From the NCBI GenBank assembly GCA_965225955.1, contig CBDDBX010000029.1:1-64000 (forward strand): 64,000 bases of DNA, given 5' to 3'. The notes under the pieces are model-generated. The model saw only the letters and a list, made by a program, of their open reading frames with translations. It was not told the DNA's origin and ran no database searches. The DNA is from CBDDBX01 sp965225955. Its GTDB lineage: Bacteria > Acidobacteriota > Aminicenantia > UBA2199. This document shows positions 18,501 through 28,600 of this stretch, one piece after another (within the stretch, counting starts at the first letter, position 1; every line of letters begins with the position of its first letter). Made by a program: the position numbers and the translations under genes.

Positions 18501-20116
18501 ATAATAATATCAAAATCCTTCTCATCCAGCCGGTCAATCTCATGGGCTGTGAGGACATCAAGTTTTATATTTTCTATTCCCTCTTTCCTGTTTCTTACCC
18601 TGTTATTCTCAATTATAGAAGAGGAGAGATCTGTACCGTAGTAGAGTTCCACCATAGGTGCTATCCGGTACATTGAGATTCCTGATGCGCAACCTATCTC
18701 AAGTATCCGGCTTCCTCTGTTCAGAAAAGGAGTGAGTTTTTTTAGTACATTATCTCCATACTCATCCATCTCTTTTTCAGAGAAACTCTCTCCTGTATAA
18801 CTATTCAGCCACCCTCCTCCGGTAATTTCATCGGTTGCAGTATCCCCGACATAGTCCCAGAGCTCCTCACTCATCAGCTCACTCTTCTCTTCCTCATCGA
18901 CTTCATGTACAGAGTCCGTATCCATGCAGACATAGGCTTCAAAAGATTCACACTCCCACTGCAGTCTGTTAAGTGTTTTTATCTGCTTTTTACCTGAAAT
19001 AACAACTCTGATATCTGCATCATTAATAATTGCCTTTATTCTCTCTTCAGGATTATCTGTATCGATTGGAACATAGGCTCCACCAGCCTTCAGAACTCCC
19101 AGAATTGCAACTACCTGATTAATTGAGTTCTCAATAAGAATCCCCGCAAGCTCATTTTTAACCAGTTTCCGGTTCTTAACCAGATAGTTTGCCAGCTGAT
19201 TTGCTCTCTCATCCAGCTCTTTATAAGTCAGCTTCTGATCTTCATAAACCAGTGCCACCTTATCAGGTGTTCTCTCTACCTGCTCCTCAAACATCTCATT
19301 AACTGTTGAAGCAGAATCAAAAGAGGCATAAGTCTCATTAAACTTATAGAGAATTCTGTTCAACTCCTCTTCATCAGAAACCTCTATATCTTTAAGGATT
19401 ACAGAGGTATTCTTAACAATGGATCTGTAATAGTTGATCAGAGAGTCTCCGGTTTTCTCAATCATCTCCTCAGAAAAGAGTGCTGAGTTGTACTCAAAAT
19501 TAATAAAAATCCCCTGATCATCGGTGTTGAAGGAAACAAGAAGATCCGCTTTTACATCTTCTGCCACCTCTCTGTTGTGGATATTCTCCATTAACACAAG
19601 GGTTTTAAAAAACGGAACATACTCATCTTTTTCTATATTCAGAAGCTCTGCAAGTCTCTCAAAAGGAAGACTGGAGTTCTCATCAGCCTCTGCCACAGTT
19701 GTCTGAATCTCTTTAAAAAACTCTTTAAGACTCATGTCCTCTTTAACAGAGGTGCGGAGAAAAAGAAGGTTTTCTGAACCTTTTAGCCCACTCTTCTCTT
19801 TAAACCGTGGCATACCTGTTACAACATCCTCTGTACCTGTATATCTGCTCAGAAGAAAATTAACTCCCGAAAGCAGTATAATAAAGAGAGCCTGTTCATT
19901 TCCCCGGCTTATTTCCAGAAGCCTTTTGAAGAGATCATCCCTGATCTCAAATGCTGATGAGGATTTTGAGAAGAGTTCATGTTTCTGCCTTGGATTCTCT
20001 ATCAGAAAGCCACTCATCTCCACTCCTTTATTCAGTTTACCGAGCCAGTACGTCTTCTCCTTTTCAAGTACAAAGCCCGGTACTATATCGCTTTTATCAT
20101 ATTCCTGTATATCCAT
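15503..20116 (-). CDS. NRPS protein: C'-A(MT inserted)-T-thioester reductase
   Basis: Layout of the 1537 residues: half condensation domain (1-250), adenylation start (265-390), an inserted SAM methyltransferase (about 430-650, EIGCASG at 473-479), the rest of the adenylation domain (A3 YTSGTTGVPKG from 698, GFDVSIWE, NYGPAEAS, YRTGD), carrier Ser1075 (IGGNS), and an NAD(P)H thioester-reductase domain (STGYLG at 1171-1176, Thr1300/1301, Tyr1331 and Lys1335 of YxxxK). The methyltransferase interrupts the domain between A2 and A3, not at the commoner A8-A9 site. In characterised examples such insertions methylate side chains. The reductase implies release as aldehyde or alcohol. Specificity is not recognised. 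Confidence 0.9.
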   Translation of the reverse strand: MDIQEYDKSDIVPGFVLEKEKTYWLGKLNKGVEMSGFLIENPRQKHELFSKSSSAFEIRDDLFKRLLEISRGNEQALFIILLSGVNFLLSRYTGTEDVVTGMPRFKEKSGLKGSENLLFLRTSVKEDMSLKEFFKEIQTTVAEADENSSLPFERLAELLNIEKDEYVPFFKTLVLMENIHNREVAEDVKADLLVSFNTDDQGIFINFEYNSALFSEEMIEKTGDSLINYYRSIVKNTSVILKDIEVSDEEELNRILYKFNETYASFDSASTVNEMFEEQVERTPDKVALVYEDQKLTYKELDERANQLANYLVKNRKLVKNELAGILIENSINQVVAILGVLKAGGAYVPIDTDNPEERIKAIINDADIRVVISGKKQIKTLNRLQWECESFEAYVCMDTDSVHEVDEEEKSELMSEELWDYVGDTATDEITGGGWLNSYTGESFSEKEMDEYGDNVLKKLTPFLNRGSRILEIGCASGISMYRIAPMVELYYGTDLSSSIIENNRVRNRKEGIENIKLDVLTAHEIDRLDEKDFDIIILNSVIQYFHGHNYFRKVFNKALNLIKDRGIIFVGDVMDQNLKSELISSTKGFKAANPDNSSRTKTDWSGELFFSRDYLKDLQADFREIEEVICSDKIHTVENELTRYRFDALFSINKSRAGDSVYKRKKYQQDLSSLKEAGTDHPGVEVKGDNLAYVIYTSGTTGVPKGAITEHKGLVNLCNWHNDYYQITEEDRATRYAGFGFDVSIWELCPYLVKGGTVHIIRQDQRLDLSGLNDYFNKNSITVSFLPTQIAEQFLEYHNRSLRYLLTAGDKLRIYKPAGYKMVNNYGPAEASVITTRFIVDREYYSIPIGKPISNARVYILDKNNRVQPVGAQGELCIAGAGLARGYLNRKELSEEKFVTNPVTGEKMYRTGDLARWLPDGNIEFRGRMDTQVKIRSNRIELSEIEKTLRDYELIKDAVVIDREDSNGNKYLSAYYVSDIELDTDEMKAYIAALLPSYMIPDSFTKIDEIPFTLNGKTDRKALPDPDNMLQGKADYVPPATEVEKRIADIWKEVLDVSRIGVMDNFFKIGGNSLKAVRAVFNMSMDFEVDINDLFQCQNISSLSKRVTFKKGRLKQKIEEIKEVAAKAAEVDEEYRRSINRYSSELVEYSRPEADKTGKRYGKILLAGSTGYLGINLLHSLLKDTDSRICILVRGKNPDDSERRVRTKYGYHFNQTQFDSYRDRIEILTGDISLDNLGLTEEKYESLTDEVDCVINSAAIVKHYGEYEDFHNVNVKGTERLIRFASDNRRKDYHHISTTGVATGKIPDKRHYYFTEDDYDAGQQVSNYYIQTKIEAEKVVLQAREDGLNSAIYRVGNLIADSETGKFQENIEDNGFYRMVKAVIALKVLPGMEAESLDFSFIDYTGRAIITLLNQNVLENGTFHVFNNRRISLVQLGKFINSSGYEVESQCFHNYLDFLYENYENSELGDYVRNIILHSQMFDSTDSTHFQIASGKTAALLKSLGFEWPEVTDSHVKKMLNHCRKVGFLEEGMEK

Positions 20117-20128
20117 TTTAATCCCTCT

Positions 20129-23100
20129 TTAAAAATCAAAGCCTACATCCCTGAATGAACTTGCTTCCGCCTTTGTTCCCATCAGTTCCGATCCTATATC
20201 ACCAAGCTTCTCATTACGGTCTTCAATGATCTGAGAAACTATCTCCATGAAACCGGTTACCATATTTTCAATCGTCTCTTCCCGAAACAGTTTCTTCCAG
20301 TACCTGACTTTAAAAACAATTCCCTCTTCAGTGTGGTGCCCCGCCAGATTCATATCAAATTTTGCAGACTCATCCTCATTTACATATCTCAGTTTCACTC
20401 CAGCCTGCTCTATAACAGGCATGTCGATCTCCTGAAGTACAAACATAGTGTCAAAGAGAGGGTGCCGGTTTGCCCTTCTCTCAATATTGAGGCTCTCAAC
20501 AATATCGTTAAGCTGGGTATCCTGATTCTCATAAGCCTTAACAGCTTTTGTTTTAAGTCTCTGAAGAAAATCTGAATATCTCTCATCCATATCCATATCA
20601 AGATAGATCACAAGCATATTCACAAACATTCCTGTAACCCTGTCCAGTTGTGAGGTTCTTCTGCCGGATATCGGCATTCCCACACTTATATCTTTCCCTC
20701 CGGTCCACTTTGCAAGAGCCATAAAATAGACAGATGTAAGAAGAATATTGAGGGTTACCTTGTGCTTACTGCACAGTTTCTTCAACTCCTCTACGGTTTC
20801 CGGATCAATTGTAAAACTGCAGACCCCGCCTTCATGTGTTCGCATTGAAGGCCTTTCAAAATCCAGAGGCAGAGTAGCAAGCTTCTCTTCAACTCCTGTA
20901 AGCTCCTCTATCCAGTACTCATCCTGCTTCAGCTTAACAGGACTCTTATTAAAATCTATCTGCCAGCTGGCAAAATCTTTATACTCTATCTCCGGTGCAA
21001 CAATATCTTTCCCGCCGTAAAGATCAAGAAAATCCCTGCTTACCACTCCCATGGAGGTACCATCAGAGATGATATGGTGCATATCCACCAGAGAGACATA
21101 CTTTCTCTCACCGGTTTTAAGAAGGGTAACTCTGATCAGAGGTGAGACTGATAGATCAAAGGGTTGTATAAAGTCTGCTTTATACTCTTCCAGCTGATAT
21201 TCATTAATCTCTTCGTAATTTACCTTAAAGCCGGATTCGGAATCTATTTTCTGAACCACCTCACCATCTATCAGATGAAAGCTGCTTCTGAATCCCTCAT
21301 GTATATCAACTATTCTTTCAAAACTTCTGCAGAACTTCTCAACATCCACATCCCCTTCAGCATACATTGTGCCGGGCATATTGTACTCAGTGGTATTGGG
21401 GTTGGTATTACTAACCACCCACATTCTCTTCTGAGCTTCAGATACCGGGTAGTACTGCTCTTTGGAAACAGCTTCAATATGGTATGGGTCAACCCGTTCA
21501 GTCTCTGCCTCAACATCCAGCTTCTCCCTTATAAAGGCTCCCATCTCTCTTATGGTGGCATAGTCATAAAAGTCGTCCAGATCTATTACCTCCCCATAAG
21601 CTTCATGAGTCATCTGAACCATTTTCAGAGATACAATTGAGTTGCCACCAAGATCGAAAAAGTCGTCATCAATGCCAATTGAATTGTCCTGCAGGCACTC
21701 TCTCCAGATAGCAGTCAGAGTCTCTTCAATACTCTGCTTCTTAAAACTCTTCCCTTCTCTTCCTGATTCAGAAGGCTTTTCCGAAATAATGGACTCTTTA
21801 TCAAACCAGCAGAAACTCTTCTTAAAAGGAACAGGAGGCAAATCTGTTTTTTCTACTCTCTCCCAATGGTAGTTCTGCCAGTTAATATCAAAACCCCTAA
21901 TGTAAAGCTGACTTAACAAAGAGTTTTCACTTTTACCATATATAAGATTCTCTCCGACTCTCTCTTCTCTCAGAATCTCCACCATTTCACTTTCAGGTTC
22001 AAGGGTGATGAAGAGAGTATTTTCACCGTTAGCCCTCGCATACTCTGCAAAACCTTCTCTGTTAAAGCTCCTCTGTTTGTAAGTTTCAAACATTTCAGCT
22101 GCTGAAGAGATAGACCTCTTATTTATCACCACCTCAACCACACTGTTTCCACCTCTGAATCCGGCAACCTCATTGAAGGTAATTCCCATTTTATCCATTA
22201 CTGAAGTGAAAGATTCATAAAATCCCAGATACTTCTCTATATCACTCTGAGTATCAGAGGAGTGGTTCTCTTCTGTTAAACTAAAAAACTCTCTCTTGTT
22301 AAGAACAGTATCTATATCACCGGAACTCAGAAGAACCACTTTTTCAGGCTTTGTTGTTCTGTATAACTCTGCTTCACCAAGTTTTCTGATTAGTTCATCC
22401 CTGTTACTGAAGAGAAAAGAGCTTCTGCAGCTGTAGTGATCTCTTCCTTCAGTAATGGTCCGGCTGAAGGATGCAGGTTTCAGATCTTCTCTATTATTAA
22501 GATACTTTACAAGAGAGTCTCTGTACTCATTAAAGAGCTCCTCATCTCTTCCACTGAGAGTGCATATATATTCAGATTTACCGTTCTCAGTCCCATTATC
22601 CACAGGCTCTTCATAAGCCTCAAGTACCAGATGAACATTGGTACCACTGAGTCCAAGACCTGTTACTACTGCAACGGGTTTATCCTCTTTAAAACTCTCA
22701 GTCTCTCTGCAGGGCACAACCGGTGAGTTCTTCCAGTCTATAAGGGGATTGGGGTTTGTGAAATTAACCAGTGGGTAGATTTCACGGTACTTCAGGGCAA
22801 GTGCAGCTTTAACAAAAGATGCAGCTCCTGCTGCCATTCCCAGATGACCAATACTGCTCTTAACTGCTGTAATGTAGCAATCTGAACCTTCAGCTCCTGC
22901 ATCAGCAAAGGCCTGATTCAACCCGTCTATCTCAATAGGATCTCCGATTTTTGTACCTGTTCCATGAGCCTCAATCATCTCAATCTTTGAGGCATCCACT
23001 CCAGCAACCTCCCAGGCTCTCTTTATTACCTCAGTCTGGGCTGTTGCACTGGGAGCCACAATACTGTTTCCCCTTTTACCTGTATGATTTGCAGCTCCCC

Positions 23101-23866
23101 CTTTTATTACACCGTAAATGTGATCTTTATCCCTTACAGCATCTTTAAGCCTTTTAAGAAGCACCACAGCAGCACCTTCACCAACCCCTGTGCCATCAGC
23201 TTTTTCATCAAAACTTCTGCTTCTCATATTACGGGAGAGAACACCGCTGCTGCTGTAATCCATACCTTCTGTACTCTGAGGTTTAGCATAGGCAGATACC
23301 CCTCCTGCAAGAGCCATATCTGCATCACCTCTTATCAGCTCAACTGCGGCTTCATATATAGCCAGCAGAGAGGAGGCGCAGGTTACATCCACCATCATCG
23401 CTTTTCCTCTTAAATCCAGGAAATGGGCTATATTTCCCGCAACCATTCCCTCAAGATTACCAAGAAAAGATACTCTTGCATCTGTATCTCTCAATGTACC
23501 GTAGCCACTATTACCGCAGGAGAGTATAACTGCTGTTTTTGTTCCTCTCATACTTTCGTAACTGTATCCTGCATTGGCAATAGCCTTATATATTTCAGTC
23601 AGAACAATCCGTTTCTGAGGATCCATGGATATGGCCTCCCCCCGGCTTATTCCAAAAAATTCGTAATCAAAATACTCTATATGATTCAGATAACCGCACT
23701 CCAGATAACTCTTATCTCTATCCAGATTGCAAAGCTCAAGTCTGTTAAGAGGTACCTTTCCGATACAATCCTTCCCACTCTTCAGATTCTCCCTGAAAAG
23801 CTCAAGATTATCTGCTCCAGGCAGAACTCCTGACATACCCGTTATTGCAATATCTTCCCACTCCAT
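20129..23866 (-). CDS. Hybrid PKS-NRPS protein: ketosynthase, dead acyltransferase remnant, carrier, condensation
   Basis: The 1245 residues carry a ketosynthase (1-430) with Cys163 (VTCASS), His301 (EAHGTGT) and His341. Residues about 430-690 look like an eroded acyltransferase: GFRGGN at 569-574 stands where GHSxGE is expected, but the linker after it (LYIRGFDINW...LPPVPFKKSFCW) is normal. A carrier has Ser743 (DLGGNS), and a condensation domain has MHHIISDG (His930/931, Asp935). There is no reductive domain. The module can elongate with malonate only if an acyltransferase acts in trans, and then passes the chain to an amino acid. The gene follows a C-T gene by 23 bases. Confidence 0.9.
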   Translation of the reverse strand: MEWEDIAITGMSGVLPGADNLELFRENLKSGKDCIGKVPLNRLELCNLDRDKSYLECGYLNHIEYFDYEFFGISRGEAISMDPQKRIVLTEIYKAIANAGYSYESMRGTKTAVILSCGNSGYGTLRDTDARVSFLGNLEGMVAGNIAHFLDLRGKAMMVDVTCASSLLAIYEAAVELIRGDADMALAGGVSAYAKPQSTEGMDYSSSGVLSRNMRSRSFDEKADGTGVGEGAAVVLLKRLKDAVRDKDHIYGVIKGGAANHTGKRGNSIVAPSATAQTEVIKRAWEVAGVDASKIEMIEAHGTGTKIGDPIEIDGLNQAFADAGAEGSDCYITAVKSSIGHLGMAAGAASFVKAALALKYREIYPLVNFTNPNPLIDWKNSPVVPCRETESFKEDKPVAVVTGLGLSGTNVHLVLEAYEEPVDNGTENGKSEYICTLSGRDEELFNEYRDSLVKYLNNREDLKPASFSRTITEGRDHYSCRSSFLFSNRDELIRKLGEAELYRTTKPEKVVLLSSGDIDTVLNKREFFSLTEENHSSDTQSDIEKYLGFYESFTSVMDKMGITFNEVAGFRGGNSVVEVVINKRSISSAAEMFETYKQRSFNREGFAEYARANGENTLFITLEPESEMVEILREERVGENLIYGKSENSLLSQLYIRGFDINWQNYHWERVEKTDLPPVPFKKSFCWFDKESIISEKPSESGREGKSFKKQSIEETLTAIWRECLQDNSIGIDDDFFDLGGNSIVSLKMVQMTHEAYGEVIDLDDFYDYATIREMGAFIREKLDVEAETERVDPYHIEAVSKEQYYPVSEAQKRMWVVSNTNPNTTEYNMPGTMYAEGDVDVEKFCRSFERIVDIHEGFRSSFHLIDGEVVQKIDSESGFKVNYEEINEYQLEEYKADFIQPFDLSVSPLIRVTLLKTGERKYVSLVDMHHIISDGTSMGVVSRDFLDLYGGKDIVAPEIEYKDFASWQIDFNKSPVKLKQDEYWIEELTGVEEKLATLPLDFERPSMRTHEGGVCSFTIDPETVEELKKLCSKHKVTLNILLTSVYFMALAKWTGGKDISVGMPISGRRTSQLDRVTGMFVNMLVIYLDMDMDERYSDFLQRLKTKAVKAYENQDTQLNDIVESLNIERRANRHPLFDTMFVLQEIDMPVIEQAGVKLRYVNEDESAKFDMNLAGHHTEEGIVFKVRYWKKLFREETIENMVTGFMEIVSQIIEDRNEKLGDIGSELMGTKAEASSFRDVGFDF

Positions 23867-23889
23867 GATTTCTCCTCCTTAGATTCTCA

Positions 23890-25599
23890 TCAAAACATCA
23901 GTCCGCTGCTGACGGTGGTTTTCTCTTCTGTTTTCAGAAACTCCCGATCCAGATATCTCCCCATCTGCTCAATTGTGTTGTATCTGAAAATCTCCGCAAT
24001 TTTAATATCAATTGAGTAGTAACTGTTTATTCTCTTAAGCACAGAGAAGCAGTTAATAGAGTTTCCCCCTACTGAGAAATATGGTTTGTTAACCGGATAG
24101 TCTCCGTTACCAATAACCTCTTCCCATATTCCCCTTACTACAGATTCTGTTTCTGTAAGATCCCGGTAGATCTCCTCAATTCCTGCCTCTGATACAGACT
24201 CTTTTTTCTGGATGCTAAAACTGCCGCTGAACTTGTAATCATCCACCCCTTCACTACTGGTGAGAAGAGTATCCAGAAGATCCGCAAACCCATCTCTGAA
24301 CACCTCAATACTCTCTTTCTTAAAGTACTCCCTGCTGTAACTGAAGCCAAAAGCATAACCCTCAACAGTTTCAACCACCGTAAGAGTCAGAGGGTAATCC
24401 AGTGGGCTGAATCTGGATATAAAGGGTGTAAACTGAAAATCAGTACCATCTATCTCCACACTATCTCCCTGGGAATTCTTCATTAAACCTCTGCTCTGCA
24501 TGGAGAACATCACATTAAAAACAGGGGACTTATCTATATCCCCGGCAGCTCCCAGCTCGTTAACTACACTGTTAAAGGGTACATCTGATCTCTCAAGTAC
24601 CTCTCTCATATTTTCTGTTAAGCTTTTCAGAAGCTTTTCAAAGCTACCAGTACGACTCTCTCTGACAGCTACAGTATTTGAGAAGTATCCTGCAGTACCC
24701 ATAAAATCCCTGTTCTTTCTGTTAAGAACCGGCATTCCGATATTTATATATTCTTCACCGGTCCAGCCGTAAAGCTGGTGGAAAAAGAGTCCCAGTACCA
24801 CATTGAAAACAGAGCTGTTGCTATCTGCTGCAAACTCCGAAAGCTTTCTGCTCAGTTCAGAGTCCGGCTCTATTCTGAGAACCTCCTGATTCTGGTCCTG
24901 CTCACTACTATCTGTTTTCGCAAATCCTATTCCCTCAGGCCTGTTTCCAAGATACTCTTTCCAGAATCTCAGTTTTTCAGTTTCTCTCTCTTCGTTAAAA
25001 GTCTCCTGCTGATACCTCACATAATCTACATAAGAAGGAGTTCTTCCATCTTCAATACTTTCCACTCCATTTTCATAAGCCTGATAAAAGTCCTGAAGCA
25101 GCATTCCAACAGACCATCCATCATGAGTTATATGGTGCATGGAGATAAAATAGAGCCACTCCTGATTTTCCTGCTCAATCATCCAGGTTCTTATGGGAAT
25201 CTCCCTTTCAAGTCTGAAGGGTTTCAGAGTTATTCTATCTATTTCATCTGTATCAGGTTTTCCCTCTATCAGCTCTGAAGAAACTGCGTAATCATCAACC
25301 CAGGTCTGGAAAGCAACACCATCAATGGAGATGTAGATAGTCCGCAGAATCCTGTGCTTTTTAATAAGAGCCGTCATAACATCATCGATGCGTTTCTTAT
25401 CAGCAATGCCTCTTATTCTGAACTGATATCTTGTTATATAACTCAGATCATCAGGGTTAAGATTGTAGAGAAACCACATACGTTTCTGCTGGGACGAGAG
25501 AGGGTAGAGACGATATTTTTCACCGTTCTCCTCAACCTTTTTAAGAATCTCTCTCTGCTTCTCAGGAGACATCATATTTATCTTATCCGTAAAGTCCAC
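23890..25599 (-). CDS. NRPS protein: condensation plus carrier domain (C-T)
   Basis: Of 569 residues, about 30-450 are a condensation domain with MHHITHDGWS (His155, His156, Asp160), and 480-560 are a carrier with Ser514 in YFSVGGNS. No adenylation domain is present, so the carrier is loaded in trans or simply relays a chain. It lies between the C-methylating PKS gene (58-base gap, the largest in the assembly-line genes) and the KS-T-C gene. Together with the T-C protein this gives the line several free carriers. Confidence 0.9.
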   Translation of the reverse strand: MDFTDKINMMSPEKQREILKKVEENGEKYRLYPLSSQQKRMWFLYNLNPDDLSYITRYQFRIRGIADKKRIDDVMTALIKKHRILRTIYISIDGVAFQTWVDDYAVSSELIEGKPDTDEIDRITLKPFRLEREIPIRTWMIEQENQEWLYFISMHHITHDGWSVGMLLQDFYQAYENGVESIEDGRTPSYVDYVRYQQETFNEERETEKLRFWKEYLGNRPEGIGFAKTDSSEQDQNQEVLRIEPDSELSRKLSEFAADSNSSVFNVVLGLFFHQLYGWTGEEYINIGMPVLNRKNRDFMGTAGYFSNTVAVRESRTGSFEKLLKSLTENMREVLERSDVPFNSVVNELGAAGDIDKSPVFNVMFSMQSRGLMKNSQGDSVEIDGTDFQFTPFISRFSPLDYPLTLTVVETVEGYAFGFSYSREYFKKESIEVFRDGFADLLDTLLTSSEGVDDYKFSGSFSIQKKESVSEAGIEEIYRDLTETESVVRGIWEEVIGNGDYPVNKPYFSVGGNSINCFSVLKRINSYYSIDIKIAEIFRYNTIEQMGRYLDREFLKTEEKTTVSSGLMF

Positions 25600-25657
25600 A
25601 GACTCCTCCTCATAAATTTAAAACCTTAAGAATTTCCACTTTTCCCACAAAACCTGC

Positions 25658-28600
25658 CTACTCATCGAAGAGAAGATCTATGTTCCCCTCTTCACCACTG
25701 TTTACAATAGTTTCCGGTGCTTCAGCTCCACTCCGGTTTTCAACATATTCAGCCAGTTCATCAACTGAACCCAGTGAGTAGAGAGTTTTTGCAGATATCT
25801 CCACATTCCAGACTTTCTGAATCTCTCCGCAGAGAATAAGAACAGAAAGAGAGTCAAAAGGCTCCATAAAATCATCCTCTTCAACCTCATCCATATCCAG
25901 AATCGAAGTGATCATTCCTTCAAGCTGTGACCTTATACCTCCTGCCCCGGCTTCTGAAATCCCGGTTTCCCCTCTGTTCTCATTTTCATAACTATTGATA
26001 ATCTCACCAGTGGGGTTCTTCTCTCTCCAGGTTCTGCTGTAATCAGCAATATCTATATCATTAAGAGTCTCTATATACTCAAGTTCAACCTCTGCACTAC
26101 CGGATCTGATAAGCTCAAGGCGTCTCATTTTACTGCCACTGATCTCATCAACCCTTTCACTACTCTCTTCAGCAACATTTCTGCCTATCAGTAGTGCAGC
26201 ATTTGATGTATCTTCATCTTTAAGTTCCGGATATGAAGATACATTCCCGAATCCGCAGTTTTCATAGAACTGATGCCACTCTTCAAGTGAGAAGTATGGT
26301 TTATCCCTCTCAATTTCGTCTTCCCTGTAGTTCCACCATCCCGGTGAGAGACCAAAAATAAGCTCCTGAAGATCGTGAATCTTATAGAGCTGAACCATCA
26401 TCATATAACCCCCTGAAACAAGAGCTTTACGGCAATTGGACATAACCTGCCCCATAGCTGAAGTAGCCTGCATTACATTGACTCCTATTACCAGATCGAG
26501 ACTTCCATCATCGATACCCTGGGATTTGAAATCCTTTGTAATATCAAGTTTTATGAATTCGATATCCAGATCGTACTTATCTTCGATTTTTCTTCTGTAG
26601 AGAGCCAGAAATGATGATCCGATATCTGTAAACCAGTACTTAACCTTCTTCCCTTTTACAGACTCCAGTACCTTATCTGTTAACTCTCCTGTACCACCAC
26701 CAATTTCCAGAATATTAACCGTATCCCGGCTATTCTCAACAAGCTCTCCTATGAGCTCTGCTGACAGCTGGCAGTAGAGGAGCTCTGTAGTTCCGTTTCT
26801 GTCGATTCCCTGAAGCAGTTCATAACTTCCACCAGGATAGAGAACTTCATTGCCGGGAATCTTTCCGGTAAATGCCTCTTCATAGTGGCTGGTGCTGTGA
26901 ACAATAAGTTTCATAAGCTTATATGCAAAAGGAATATCTCTCTTAAACTCCTCCATTGCGCTATCCAGTCTGCTACTCTGAACCAGAGGTTTAACAACAG
27001 CAACTCTTTCACCTTCTCTTCTGACATAGCCGTTCTTCTGAATAAGATTGAGAAGGAAGATAAAGAATTCACGGAACTCCTCTTTTATACCAAGGGAATT
27101 CATTGCTTCATTAAGGGTAAACTCTCCGGCGCTTCTGAAGATCTCATATCTACTCAGATACCTCTCCACACTGAGAAAGCAGATATTATCCACCGCTCTT
27201 ATCCACGCCTCATTTCTGTGAAGAAGATGAACCTCATTCTCATTGAGAATCTCCTTCTCTCTGATATTAAACTTCTCTCTCAGGGATTCAGGATCTGTAA
27301 CCAGGCTGCACTTCCTTTCTCCACCTCTCTTTTCCACAAGAGTAAGAGCTGTTCTGTTCTGTCGGCTCAAATGTTTAGTAAGCTGGAAGTTACTGTCATT
27401 AAGACCATCAAAAATGCAGTATCTGGATGTTCCCGGAGAAAAACTCATCTCTGAAACCACAAACTTTCTCTTTTCAAAAGAGTAGGCCGGAAGTGAAGCT
27501 TTATAGGGAATTCTGTCAAAGAGCTCCATATAGTTCACATCTTCTCCTCTCATCCAGGCTGAAGCTATCTCTTCTGCTTTTCTGTACTCCTCATCCACTG
27601 CATCAGAACTTACCCCTGATACACTGTGGATTTTATCAATTTTCTGTTCCCCCAGAACAGCTCCACTGCTGTCTGTAATCACCCAGCCTCTGTAATCCAT
27701 ATGGTCTCTTCCTGACCATAAGGTGTAGGAGACTTCAGAGATTTCAGAGTTGTTAATTTTGAGAAACTCCCTGATATTATCAAGGTTCCTCTCTGCTGCC
27801 TGATGAGTTTTTCCGCTAACCGGCAGAAGATAGTATTTTCTGTTATTTACGATTTTATCTCTTTCAGGAGCTTCCTCTACAACTATGTGGGAATCGATAC
27901 CACCAAAACCAAACGAGCTTACTCCAACGATCCGCATCTTATCTTCAGGCAGCCTGTAAGGTTCTGTGTTTACAAACAGGTTCTTCTCCACCTTAACAAG
28001 TTCAGGATTTGGAACCTCATAATTGAGAGAAGGAGGAAAGACTCCATTCTTAACTGTAAGAATACCTTTAATCAGACCTGCAACTCCTGCAGCAGTATTA
28101 AGGTGCCCCACATTTGTTTTAACTGAACCCAGAGCGCAGAAGTAATCATCATCAGAAATACCCCGGTAAGCCTTATCGATGGCTCTTATCTCAACACTAT
28201 CTCCCAGAGGAGTTGCTGTGCCGTGACCTTCTATACACGAGATATCTGCAGGTGATCTCTCTGCCATAACCATAGCCTTCATAATAGCTTCTGCTTCCCC
28301 ATCAACACTGGAGGCGTGATATCCGGCTTTACGGTTCCCGTCATTAACTACAGATGAACCGGAAATTACCGCATAGATATTGTCCCTGTCAGCAATGGCA
28401 TCTTCAAGTCTTTTAACTGCAAGAATTCCCATTCCGTTACCCGGTACAAAACCATCTCCTGCTGCATCGTAGGCCCGGAGCTGCCCATAAGCAGAAGACA
28501 TACCTTCAACTGCCTGATAACCCTCTTCAAGAACCTTTATGTTCACCCCCCCTGCAAGAGCCATGTTGCAGTCGTAGTTCAGCAGACTCTGAATAGCGTA

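Noticed and set aside
21164..21640. 158-residue frame on the plus strand
   Set aside because: Antisense to the carrier and condensation domains of the KS-T-C protein.
26885..27454. 189-residue frame on the plus strand
   Set aside because: Antisense to the methyltransferase region of the AT-less PKS, which has clear domain motifs; no ribosome site or known motif.
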